From Betaproteobacteria bacterium (lineage in GTDB: Bacteria > Pseudomonadota > Gammaproteobacteria > Burkholderiales > UBA6910): a DNA stretch of 37,368 bases. Where the stretch lies: contig JACPEG010000060.1 in NCBI GenBank assembly GCA_016183615.1, positions 1 through 37,368 of the forward strand, written 5' to 3'. The first letter of the stretch is position 1; every line of letters starts with the position of its first letter. Made by a program: the position numbers and the translations under genes. The notes under the pieces are model-generated. The model worked only from the letters and a program-made list of their open reading frames with translations, ran no database searches and was not told the DNA's origin. Positions 22,598-29,541 of the stretch are shown here, piece after piece.

Positions 22598-23253
22598 GAC
22601 TCTGCGCCGGCGGGCGCCGCCTCGGCGGCCCGATCCAGGGCTTGAAGGAGGAACTCCGGTTCCTGGGCGCCGGAGCCGGCGAAGCGCCGGTTGATGACGA
22701 AGAACGGCACGCCGGTCACGCCGATGGCCTGGGCCCAGGCGTTTTCCTGCTCGACGCGCCGGCGGGCCTGCGGGTCGGCGAGGCAGGCCGTCACGGCGTC
22801 CAGCGGCAATCCCGCGGCGAAGACGATGCCGGAGAGCACCTCGCTGCGGGTGAGATCCGCGCCGTCGAGAAAGTAGGCGCGGAACAGCGCCTCCACGATC
22901 TCATCCTGGCGGCCGTGGTCGTGGGCCAGCGCGATCAGGCTGTGGGCGGCCACGGTGTTGGGCTGGCGGGCGATGCGGTCGAACGCGAACTCGATGCCGA
23001 GGCTCTTTCCAACGGCAGCCACCCCGGCGTAGAAGGCCGGGCCCTGGGCGCCGAATTTCCGGGTGACGTACTCGGCCCGGTCCATGCCCGACTCCGGCAG
23101 CCCCGGGTTGAGCTGAAACGGCTTCCACAGGACCCGCGGCGTTTCGGCCGCCGGATGGACTTCGGCGTAGCGCGCGAGCGCCGCCTCCAGCCGGCGCTTG
23201 CCGATGAAGCACCAGGGGCAGACCACGTCGGAGATGACTTCGATTTCAAGCAT
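22594..23253 (-). CDS. DsbA-family (FrnE-like) oxidoreductase (219 aa)
   Basis: This is a cytosolic thioredoxin-fold protein with a helical insertion. The redox motif CPWC is at residues 12-15 (ISDVVCPWCFIGKRRLE). The cis-Pro loop is in GVTGVPFFVINRRFAGSGAQ, and the FrnE-type pattern KPFQLNPGLPESGMDRAEYV lies at about 44-63. There is no signal peptide, so it is not a periplasmic DsbA. FrnE-like proteins act in polyketide metabolism and in oxidative stress defence in Deinococcus; the substrate here is unknown. Its stop overlaps the start of the YdiJ-like dehydrogenase (ATGA), which implies co-translation. It may help maintain the Fe-S/cysteine-rich dehydrogenase, but that is an inference. Confidence 0.88.
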   Translation of the reverse strand: MLEIEVISDVVCPWCFIGKRRLEAALARYAEVHPAAETPRVLWKPFQLNPGLPESGMDRAEYVTRKFGAQGPAFYAGVAAVGKSLGIEFAFDRIARQPNTVAAHSLIALAHDHGRQDEIVEALFRAYFLDGADLTRSEVLSGIVFAAGLPLDAVTACLADPQARRRVEQENAWAQAIGVTGVPFFVINRRFAGSGAQEPEFLLQALDRAAEAAPAGAES

Positions 23254-23274
23254 GAATTGAATGGATCAACCCTC

Positions 23275-23359
23275 CGTAGGTTGGGCTTCGCGAGCGAAGC
23301 CCAACGTCAGCGTACGTCCCGTCCCAGCCTATTCGTTGGGCATGAATGCCCAACCTACG
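23275..23359. repeat. GTAG-headed REP-like pair (GTAGGTTGGGC family)
   Basis: CGTAGG, then the hairpin TTGGGCTTCGC/GCGAAGCCCAA (23281-23304), a spacer, and GTTGGGCATGAATGCCCAAC followed by CTACG. A second copy of the same architecture lies at 28432-28516. Confidence 0.88.
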
Positions 23360-23390
23360 AGCCTTTGGCTCCCTTGGCGTCCTTCGCGGT

Positions 23391-24137
23391 TCAAGGTTTA
23401 CCCGGCTCATTGCCTGCCAGGGCCTCCATGACCACCACCATCTTGTTGCCCAAGTGGTCCTGCAGCAGGGCCTTGAGCCGGGTGCTGTCCCGCTTCACCA
23501 GCGCGTCGAGGATGGCCTCGTGTTCCTCGACCGCCTTGTCCCAGCGCTCCTTCGACAGGTTCGCCATGTAGCGGGCCCGCTTCACGTGGGCGTTGAGGCT
23601 GCGGTAGCTCTGGGCCAGCACGCCGTTGCCGCCCGACTCCACCAGCTTCATGTGGATCAGCTGGTTGTAGCGGAAATAGTCGGCGAGCTCCCCGCGCGCG
23701 TAGTGGGCCACCATCTGGTAGTGCATGGCGCGGATTTCGGCGATGTCGGCATCGCTGGCGTTGGCGCAGGCGAGTTCCCCGGCGAGGGCCTCCAGCGCGC
23801 CCATCACCACGAACATTTGCTTGATCCGCCCCGGTTCGAGAGCCGCGACCACCGCCCCGCGGTTGGGCAGGAGCTGCACCAGACCCTCGGAGGCCAGGTA
23901 TTTCAGCGCCTCCCGCAGCGGCGTGCGGGAAATGCCGAGTTCCTGGCACAGGACCCGCTCGTTGAGCTTGGTCTCGGGAGCGAGTTCGCCCCGGACGATC
24001 CGGTCCCGGAGCCGGTCCACCACCTCCGCGTGCAGCAGGCGCGGCTCGCCGGCGGGAAGCGATCCGGCGCCGGCTTGCGGGCTGCGGGAGGTGGTGACGA
24101 GGGACACGGCAGGACGGGGAAGAAATTTTGTATGCAT
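23391..24137 (-). CDS. GntR-family regulator, FCD subfamily (248 aa)
   Basis: The N-terminal winged helix (about 38-100) reads LHAEVVDRLRDRIVRGELAP then LNERVLCQELGISRTPLREA. A C-terminal FCD ligand domain (about 105-235) carries the metal/ligand His and Asp pattern (YNQLIHMKLVESGG and VEEHEAILDALVKRD). FCD regulators sense carboxylic acids and usually repress neighbouring catabolic genes. It is divergent from the aminotransferase gene, and inverted 11-mers between them are good operator candidates. The ATG at 24137 lies inside one of these sites and lacks a ribosome binding site; GTG at 24107 (before SLVTTSRS) is the next start, so the real N-terminus is uncertain. Confidence 0.9.
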   Translation of the reverse strand: MHTKFLPRPAVSLVTTSRSPQAGAGSLPAGEPRLLHAEVVDRLRDRIVRGELAPETKLNERVLCQELGISRTPLREALKYLASEGLVQLLPNRGAVVAALEPGRIKQMFVVMGALEALAGELACANASDADIAEIRAMHYQMVAHYARGELADYFRYNQLIHMKLVESGGNGVLAQSYRSLNAHVKRARYMANLSKERWDKAVEEHEAILDALVKRDSTRLKALLQDHLGNKMVVVMEALAGNEPGKP

Positions 24138-24249
24138 AATACAGAAGTTTCAGGCCCCTAGCAACATATGGCTAATATGTTGTTGCATCGCAATATTTAT
24201 CCATGCAAGGGATGAGGTTGTATAGGCCAGCGTTGTTTTGCATACAAAA
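24126..24249. promoter_or_regulatory. operator region for the GntR regulator
   Basis: The 11-mer TTTTGTATGCA is present at 24126-24136 (+) and, inverted, at 24249-24239. The first site extends to the dyad TGTAT-GCATA-ATACA (24129-24143); the second is TTTTG-CATA-CAAAA (24236-24249). Between them is a perfect dyad AACATAT-GGCTA-ATATGTT (24163-24181). The outer sites fit FadR/VanR-type GntR operators. The first overlaps the regulator's own start, so autoregulation is likely. Confidence 0.7.
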
Positions 24250-24310
24250 AAACCTTGATGGCCGGCATCGGCTGGGTTACCATCCCGGCGGTCCACAGCA
24301 GGGTTTGCCC

Positions 24311-25525
24311 ATGTCCTTCCGCAGCGGCCGCCATTTCCTCCAGATTCCCGGTCCCACCAATGTGCCCGATCGGGTGCTGAGGGCCATCGACCGGGCCACC
24401 ATCGACCACCGGGGTCCGGATTTCGGCCAGATGAGCCTGGAAATCCTGGAAAACCTGAAGCGGGTGTTCCAGACGAAACATCCGGTCATCGTTTTTCCCG
24501 CCTCGGGAACCGGCGCCTGGGAGGCGGCCCTGGTGAACACGCTGTCCCCCGGCGACCCGGTCCTCATGTTCGAGACCGGCCACTTCGCCACCCTGTGGCA
24601 GAAGATGGCGGCAAAGCTCGGGCTCGCGGCCGAATTCGTCCCGGGCGACTGGCGCCACGGCGTGGACCCGGCCCAGGTGGAAGCGCGGCTTGCCGAGGAC
24701 CGGGAGCACCGCATCAAGGCGGTGTGCGTGGTCCACAACGAAACCTCCACCGGGGTGACCAGCCGCATCGGGGCCATCCGCCGCGCCATCGACAATGCGA
24801 GGCACCCGGCGCTGTTCATGGTGGACACGATTTCCTCGCTGGCCTCCATCGACTACCGGCCCGACGACTGGGGCGTGGACGTCACCGTGGCCGGCTCCCA
24901 GAAGGGGCTGATGCTGCCACCGGGTCTGTCCTTCAACCATGTGGGCCCCAAGGCGCTGGCGGCGGCCAAACTCGCGCGGCTCCCCAAATCCTACTGGGGC
25001 TGGGACGAAATGCTCTCGGCCAACAAGAGCGGCTTTTACCCGTACACGCCCGCCACCAACCTGCTCTACGGGCTCCACGAGGCCCTGAAAATGCTGCTGG
25101 AGGAGGGGCTGGCCGAGGTGTTCGCCCGCCACGCCCGCCACGGCGAAGCCGCGCGCCGCGCCGTCCGGGGCTGGGGCCTCGAAATTCTCTGCGCCGATCC
25201 CGAGGAATACAGCAACACCCTCACCGCGGTGATGACCCCGGCCGGCCACGACGCGGACCGGGTGCGCGAGGTGATCCTGGAGCGCTTCGACATGTCCCTG
25301 GGCACGGGCCTGGGCAAACTGGCGAAAAAGGTGTTTCGCATCGGCCACATGGGGGACTTCAACGATCTCGCTCTTCTGGGAACGCTGGCCGGCGTGGAGA
25401 TGGGCCTGGAGATCGCCGGCGTGCCCCACCGGCAGGGCGGGGTCCGGGCGGCCATGGACTATCTGGGCCAGACCTCCGGAACTGCCGCCACCCTCGCTGC
25501 CGCCGGCCGGCGCAGCGCCGCCTGA
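24311..25525 (+). CDS. serine/alanine-glyoxylate aminotransferase family protein (404 aa)
   Basis: This is a class V PLP-dependent aminotransferase of the AGT/SGAT group, which converts glyoxylate to glycine using serine or alanine. Motifs: FLQIPGPTNVPDRVL (9-23), FPASGTGAWEAAL (62-74, PLP phosphate site), VHNETSTGV (141-149), FMVDTISSLASID (169-181) and VAGSQKGL with the PLP Lys at 198; RIGHMGDFND lies near the C-terminus. The ATG at 24311 gives the family's normal N-terminus; the frame is open further upstream over the operator region. It is probably induced by a carboxylic acid through the GntR regulator. Aspartate/hydroxyaspartate-type or taurine-related substrates in the same fold cannot be excluded. 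Confidence 0.88.
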   Translation: MSFRSGRHFLQIPGPTNVPDRVLRAIDRATIDHRGPDFGQMSLEILENLKRVFQTKHPVIVFPASGTGAWEAALVNTLSPGDPVLMFETGHFATLWQKMAAKLGLAAEFVPGDWRHGVDPAQVEARLAEDREHRIKAVCVVHNETSTGVTSRIGAIRRAIDNARHPALFMVDTISSLASIDYRPDDWGVDVTVAGSQKGLMLPPGLSFNHVGPKALAAAKLARLPKSYWGWDEMLSANKSGFYPYTPATNLLYGLHEALKMLLEEGLAEVFARHARHGEAARRAVRGWGLEILCADPEEYSNTLTAVMTPAGHDADRVREVILERFDMSLGTGLGKLAKKVFRIGHMGDFNDLALLGTLAGVEMGLEIAGVPHRQGGVRAAMDYLGQTSGTAATLAAAGRRSAA

Positions 25526-25583
25526 ACTGACGAATCAATGATCGGCCCGCCGCGGTGGGCCGCGATACCACGAGGAGGCAACC

Positions 25584-26558
25584 ATGAAACTGCTCAAGCT
25601 GTTGATTGCTGCTGCGGCGGGTCTTTGGGCGGGCGCGCTCCCGGCCCAGACCCTGGAACTCAAGTTCGGCCATGTCGGTGAAACCGGCTCCCTGTTCGCC
25701 CAGTCGGCGGAGGAGTTCGCCCGGCGCGCCAACGAAAAGCTCGGCGCCAGGGCCAAGGTGATCGTGTACGGTTCGAGCCAGCTCGGCGGCGACAAGGAGC
25801 TGCTGCAGAAGCTGAAGCTCGGCACCGTGGATTTCGCGCTGCCGTCCACCGTCATGTCCTCCGAGTCCGACATGTTCGGCGTGTTCGAAATGCCCTATCT
25901 GGTGAAGGATCGCGCCCACATGGGCCGCATCGAGAACGAGCTGTTCTGGAGCAGGCTCGCCCCGGAAGCCGAGAAGAAGGGCCTCAAGATCCTGGCGGTC
26001 TGGGAAAACGGCTACCGCCACATCACCAATTCCAGGCGCCCGATCAACACGCCCGACGACCTGAAGGGCATCAAGCTGCGGGTTCCGGAGGGCAAATGGC
26101 GCGTGAAAATGTTCCAGGCCTACGGCGCCAACCCGAGCCCGATGAAATTCTCCGAGGTGTTCACCGCGCTTCAGACCGGGGTGATGGACGGCCAGGAAAA
26201 CCCCTTCACCCAGATCTACAGCGCCAAGTTCCACGAGGTCCAGAAGCATCTGTCCCTCACGGGGCACGTCTACACCCCCGCCTACGTCGCCGTCGGCGCC
26301 AAGAAATGGGCCACGCTTCCGTCCGACGTGCGCAAGATCCTGGAGGACACGGCGAAGGAGACCCAGGCCTTCGTGTATGCCACCGCGGAAAAGGACGACA
26401 ACGAGCTGCTGGGCAGGATGAAGACCGCCGGAATCCAGGTGAACAACCCGAACAAGGAGGCCTTTGTGGCGGCGAGCCGCCCGGTGTACGAGGAATTTTC
26501 CCGGGAGGTGCCGGGCGCGAAGGAGGTCATCGACCGGGCGCTGGCGCTGGGCAAGTAA
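25584..26558 (+). CDS. dctP: TRAP transporter substrate-binding protein DctP (324 aa)
   Basis: This periplasmic receptor belongs to a tripartite ATP-independent importer for organic acids. A signal peptide (MKLLKLLIAAAAGLWAGALP, cut near AQT) precedes the mature part. The family core is clear: GDKELLQKLKLGTVDFALPS, ENGYRHITNSRRPINTPDDL followed by KGIKLRVPEGK with the carboxylate-binding Arg, and EVFTALQTGVMDGQENPFTQ. It carries a ribosome binding site (GAGGAGG) before ATG 25584. It lies 58 bases after the aminotransferase, so the two are likely in one operon under GntR control. The ligand is probably a C3-C6 carboxylic or hydroxy acid. Confidence 0.92.
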   Translation: MKLLKLLIAAAAGLWAGALPAQTLELKFGHVGETGSLFAQSAEEFARRANEKLGARAKVIVYGSSQLGGDKELLQKLKLGTVDFALPSTVMSSESDMFGVFEMPYLVKDRAHMGRIENELFWSRLAPEAEKKGLKILAVWENGYRHITNSRRPINTPDDLKGIKLRVPEGKWRVKMFQAYGANPSPMKFSEVFTALQTGVMDGQENPFTQIYSAKFHEVQKHLSLTGHVYTPAYVAVGAKKWATLPSDVRKILEDTAKETQAFVYATAEKDDNELLGRMKTAGIQVNNPNKEAFVAASRPVYEEFSREVPGAKEVIDRALALGK

Positions 26559-26565
26559 GCGGCGG

Positions 26566-26581
26566 GGGGCACAAGCCCCCG
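26566..26581 (+). other. mRNA hairpin after dctP
   Basis: GGGGGC-ACAA-GCCCCC lies 7 bases after the dctP stop, without a T tract. Such hairpins typically protect the upstream message and give more binding protein than membrane subunits. Confidence 0.6.
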
Positions 26582-26611
26582 TTGCGTTTCCAGAACAACA
26601 AGGAGTGGAGG

Positions 26612-27136
26612 ATGACCCGCGGCCTGCGGCGGTTTCGCGTCGCCTACGAGCGGTTCCTGGAGTATCTGGTGATCCTGCTGATGGCGGTGCTCGCCGTCGA
26701 GGTCACCCTGGGGGTGGTGTTCCGCACCGTCGGCCAGGCGCTGGTGTGGTATGACGAGATCGCTTCGGTGCTGCTGGCCTGGCTCACTTACTACGGGGCG
26801 GCGCTGGCCGCCATCAAGCGCGCCCACATCGGCTTCCCCGGGCTGGTGCGCTCCCTCAAGCCGGCCCTGCGCCTTCCCGTGGTGTTGCTGGCGGAAGCCC
26901 TGGTGTTCGCCTTCTTCGGGCTGCTGGGGTGGGTGGGCTACTCGGTGCTGGAGGTGCTGGCCACCGATTTCCTGGTGAGCCTGCCCTCGATCTCGGTGAT
27001 GTACACCCAGTCGGTGATCCCGCTGAGCTCGGCCTTGTTCATCGTCGCCGAGGCCCTGGTCCTGCCCGAGCTGTTGCGCGAAGCACGCGGCGGGAAAGCG
27101 GTCGAGGACAACCTCGCCGCCGAGGCGAGCCACTGA
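26612..27136 (+). CDS. dctQ: TRAP transporter small permease DctQ (174 aa)
   Basis: This is the small membrane subunit with four helices: about 17-40 (EYLVILLMAVLAVEVTLGVV), 50-66, 85-112 (LPVVLLAEALVFAFFGLLGW) and 130-150. The conserved region around WYDEIASVLLAWLTYYGAAL (about 45-64) is the DctQ signature. I chose ATG at 26612 because AAGGAGTGGAGG immediately precedes it. The stop TGA shares its A with the start of dctM, so the two are coupled. It links the binding protein to the large DctM permease. Confidence 0.92.
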   Translation: MTRGLRRFRVAYERFLEYLVILLMAVLAVEVTLGVVFRTVGQALVWYDEIASVLLAWLTYYGAALAAIKRAHIGFPGLVRSLKPALRLPVVLLAEALVFAFFGLLGWVGYSVLEVLATDFLVSLPSISVMYTQSVIPLSSALFIVAEALVLPELLREARGGKAVEDNLAAEASH

Positions 27137-28419
27137 TGGCCATCCTGCTGCTGTTCCTGTGCGTCATCGCGCTGGTGCTGATCAACGTGCCGATCGCGGT
27201 GGCGCTCGGCATCGTGGCGGTGGTGGCCATGGTGGCAAGCCACGGGCTGGAGTCCCTGCCCAACGTGGCCATCGTCATGTACAACGGCGCCACCAACTTT
27301 CCGCTGCTGGCGATTCCCCTGTTCATCCTGGCCGGGGCCATCATGAACGCCTCTGGCATCTCGCGCCGCCTCATCGCCTTCGCGTCCGCGGTGCTGGGCT
27401 TCATCCGCGGGGGACTCGCCATGGTCTCCATCGGCGCGTCCCTGTTCTTCGCCGAGATCTCGGGCTCCGCCGTGGCGGACGTGGCGGCGCTGGGCTCGAT
27501 CCTGATTCCCGCCATGAAAAAGAAGGGCTACCCGGCGCCGCTGGCCGCCGCGGTGATGTCCTCGGCGGCGACCCTGGCGGTGATCATCCCGCCCTCGATT
27601 CCCATGATCCTCTACGCGGTGATGGCCGACACCTCGGTGGTGCAGCTGTTCGTCGCCGGGATCGTGCCGGGCGTGATCGGGGGTGTCGGGCTGATGGCCG
27701 TCGCCTACTGGTTTGCCCGGCGCTACCACCTGCCGGTGGAGGAGGCGCTGCAGCGGGCCCGGGTCTGGGCCACCTTCAGGGAGGCGGCCTGGGCCTTCCT
27801 GCTGCCGCTGATCATTCTGGGCACCATCTTCGGCGGCATCGTCACCGCCACCGAGGGCGCCGCCATGGCGGTGGTCGCGGCGCTGGCCCTGGGCCTCGTG
27901 ATCTACCGGGAACTCGACCTGGCGCACCTCAAGGAGGCCATGATCGAAGGGGGCGTGCAGACGGCGGTGGTGATGCTGCTGGTGGCGGCGAGCGCGCTGC
28001 TCGGGGTCTATCTCACCGAAGTGCAGCTGCCCCAGAAGCTCGCCGCCGGTGTCGCCGAGCTCACCACCAACAAGTATGCGGTGCTGCTGCTGCTGAACGT
28101 GCTGTTTCTCGCGCTCGGCATGTTCCTGCACTCGGCCGCGGCCATCATCCTGGTGGTGCCGGTGGTGATGCCCCTGGTGAAGGCGGTGGGCATCGACCCG
28201 GTGCACTTCGGGCTGATCGTCACCATCAACCTGGGGATCGGCCAGCAGACGCCCCCGGTGGCGAGCGTGCTGGCGGTGGCCTGCGCCATCTCCAAGGCCG
28301 ACATCTGGGAAGTGACCAAGACCAACATCTATTTCATCGGCGTGCTGGCGGCGGTGCTGGTGCTGGTGACCTACGTGCCCTTCACCGGCCTGGCGCTGGT
28401 GGAGTTGTTTTACAGATGA
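27136..28419 (+). CDS. dctM: TRAP transporter large permease DctM (427 aa)
   Basis: This is the large, ion-coupled transport subunit of about 12 helices. Family motifs: INVPIAVALGIVAVVAM (20-36), NFPLLAIPLFILAGAIMNAS (about 55-74), FFAEISGSAVADVAALGSIL (about 105-124), AAVMSSAATLAVIIPPSIPM (about 135-154) and a C-terminal HFGLIVTINLGIGQQTPPVA. Length is normal. The ATG overlaps the dctQ stop by one base. It imports the DctP ligand with Na+. A REP-like pair follows directly and separates it from the enoyl-CoA hydratase gene, which is on the same strand and could be read through. Confidence 0.94.
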   Translation: MAILLLFLCVIALVLINVPIAVALGIVAVVAMVASHGLESLPNVAIVMYNGATNFPLLAIPLFILAGAIMNASGISRRLIAFASAVLGFIRGGLAMVSIGASLFFAEISGSAVADVAALGSILIPAMKKKGYPAPLAAAVMSSAATLAVIIPPSIPMILYAVMADTSVVQLFVAGIVPGVIGGVGLMAVAYWFARRYHLPVEEALQRARVWATFREAAWAFLLPLIILGTIFGGIVTATEGAAMAVVAALALGLVIYRELDLAHLKEAMIEGGVQTAVVMLLVAASALLGVYLTEVQLPQKLAAGVAELTTNKYAVLLLLNVLFLALGMFLHSAAAIILVVPVVMPLVKAVGIDPVHFGLIVTINLGIGQQTPPVASVLAVACAISKADIWEVTKTNIYFIGVLAAVLVLVTYVPFTGLALVELFYR

Positions 28420-28431
28420 AAGGCAAGCAGC

Positions 28432-28516
28432 CGTAGGTTGGGCTTCGCTCGCGAAGCCCAACAACAACCATTGCGTCGTCCGCGGCTTTTTGTTGGGCAT
28501 AAATGCCCAACCTACG
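28432..28516. repeat. GTAG-headed REP-like pair (GTAGGTTGGGC family), second copy
   Basis: Same architecture as 23275-23359: CGTAGGTTGGGCTTCGC with GCGAAGCCCAAC, then TGTTGGGCATAAATGCCCAA and CCTACG. Bases 28517-28550 look like a decayed half of the CACAGAG-type element found between cbbL and cbbS. Confidence 0.88.
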
Positions 28517-28567
28517 CGTCTGTGTTCTCCGTGTTCTCTGCGGTCAAGAGATTTTTGAGGCTTTGAG

Positions 28568-29347
28568 ATGAAAGACACGATTCTGGTGCAGCAGGACGGA
28601 TACATCGCCACGGTGGTGCTGAACCGCCCGCAGAAGCTCAACGCCCTCACCAAGCCCATGTGGGCGCGCCTGGGGCAGACGATCGAGACGCTCTCCGCCG
28701 ATGACGGCGTGCGCTGCATCGTGCTGCGGGGCGCGGGGGACAAGGCCTTCGCCCCCGGCAACGACATCTCGGAATTCGAGACCGAGCGCGCCAATGTCGA
28801 GCAGGCCCGGGCCTACGGCGCCATCATGCAGCGCACCGTCTCGGCCCTGGAAAACTGCCGTCATCCGCTGGTGGCCCTGATCCACGGCATCTGCGTCGGC
28901 GGGGGCCTCGAAATCGCGGCGTTATGCGACATCCGCATCTGCGGCGAGTCGAGCCGCTTCGGCGTGCCCATCAACAGGCTGGGGCTGGTCATGGCCTACT
29001 CCGAGGTGAAGGGCCTGGTGTCCCTGGCGGGGGCGGCGGTGGCGAAGGAAATTCTGCTGGAAGGCCGGATTTTCGGCGCCGCCGAGGCGATGCAAAAGGG
29101 TATCGTGACGCGCGTCGTTCCCGACGGCGAGGTGGAACAGGAGGCCTACGCCGCGGCGCGGCGAATCGCCGAGGGAGCGCCGCTGGTGGCGCGCTGGCAC
29201 AAGAAATTCATCCGCCGGCTCGCCGATCCCCGGCCGCTTGCGCCGCAAGAGATCGAGGAAGGCTACGCCTGCTTCGGCACCGAGGATTTCCGGATCGGCT
29301 ACCAGGCGTTTCTCGCCAAGCAGAAGCCGGAGTTCAGAGGAAAGTGA
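28568..29347 (+). CDS. enoyl-CoA hydratase/isomerase family protein (259 aa)
   Basis: This crotonase-fold protein acts on an acyl-CoA. The N-terminal pattern ATVVLNRPQKLNALTKPMW and the oxyanion-hole region KAFAPGNDISEFE (about 60-72) are present, as is the second oxyanion and first acid region HGICVGGGLEIAALCDIRI (about 97-115). The second catalytic Glu region reads NRLGLVMAYSEVKGL, unlike the usual PGAGGTQRL, so hydratase activity is doubtful; isomerase, hydrolase or lyase activity is possible. GAGG before the ATG is the ribosome binding site. Together with the CoA-transferase downstream it suggests that the imported acid is activated to a CoA ester. Its stop codon lies in a flanking repeat. 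Confidence 0.9.
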   Translation: MKDTILVQQDGYIATVVLNRPQKLNALTKPMWARLGQTIETLSADDGVRCIVLRGAGDKAFAPGNDISEFETERANVEQARAYGAIMQRTVSALENCRHPLVALIHGICVGGGLEIAALCDIRICGESSRFGVPINRLGLVMAYSEVKGLVSLAGAAVAKEILLEGRIFGAAEAMQKGIVTRVVPDGEVEQEAYAAARRIAEGAPLVARWHKKFIRRLADPRPLAPQEIEEGYACFGTEDFRIGYQAFLAKQKPEFRGK

Positions 29348-29432
29348 ACAGTAAACAGTAAACAGTGAACAGTGAACAGAAAAATAACCTGCAAGGTGCA
29401 TACGTCTCACCGTTCACTGTTTACCCATTCAC
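29344..29432. repeat. GTGAACAGTAAACAGT repeat with inverted end
   Basis: Tandem GTGAACAG/GTAAACAG units (29344-29380) and the inverted end CGTTCACTGTTTACCC (29411-29426). The first unit contributes the TGA stop of the enoyl-CoA hydratase gene. Confidence 0.75.
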
Positions 29433-29446
29433 AGGAATCACAGCCC

Positions 29447-29511
29447 CGTAGGAGCGAATTCATTCGCGACATTCATGCGGCAGCGTTGGTCGGGGATAAA
29501 TCCCCTCCTAC
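29447..29511. repeat. GTAG-headed REP-like pair (GTAGGAGCGAATTC family)
   Basis: CGTAGGAGCGAATTCATTCGC hairpin start (20 bases from 29448 shown in part: GTAGGAGCGAATTCATTCGC) and end GGGGATAAATCCCCTCCTAC, the same two half-elements as in the 9074-9285 cluster. Confidence 0.85.
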
Positions 29512-29541
29512 AAAATGCGAATTCATGCAAGTGAGTACTTG

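Noticed and set aside
23360..23390. Terminator after the GntR gene
   Set aside because: The sequence has no stem with a T tract; it looks like decayed repeat DNA.
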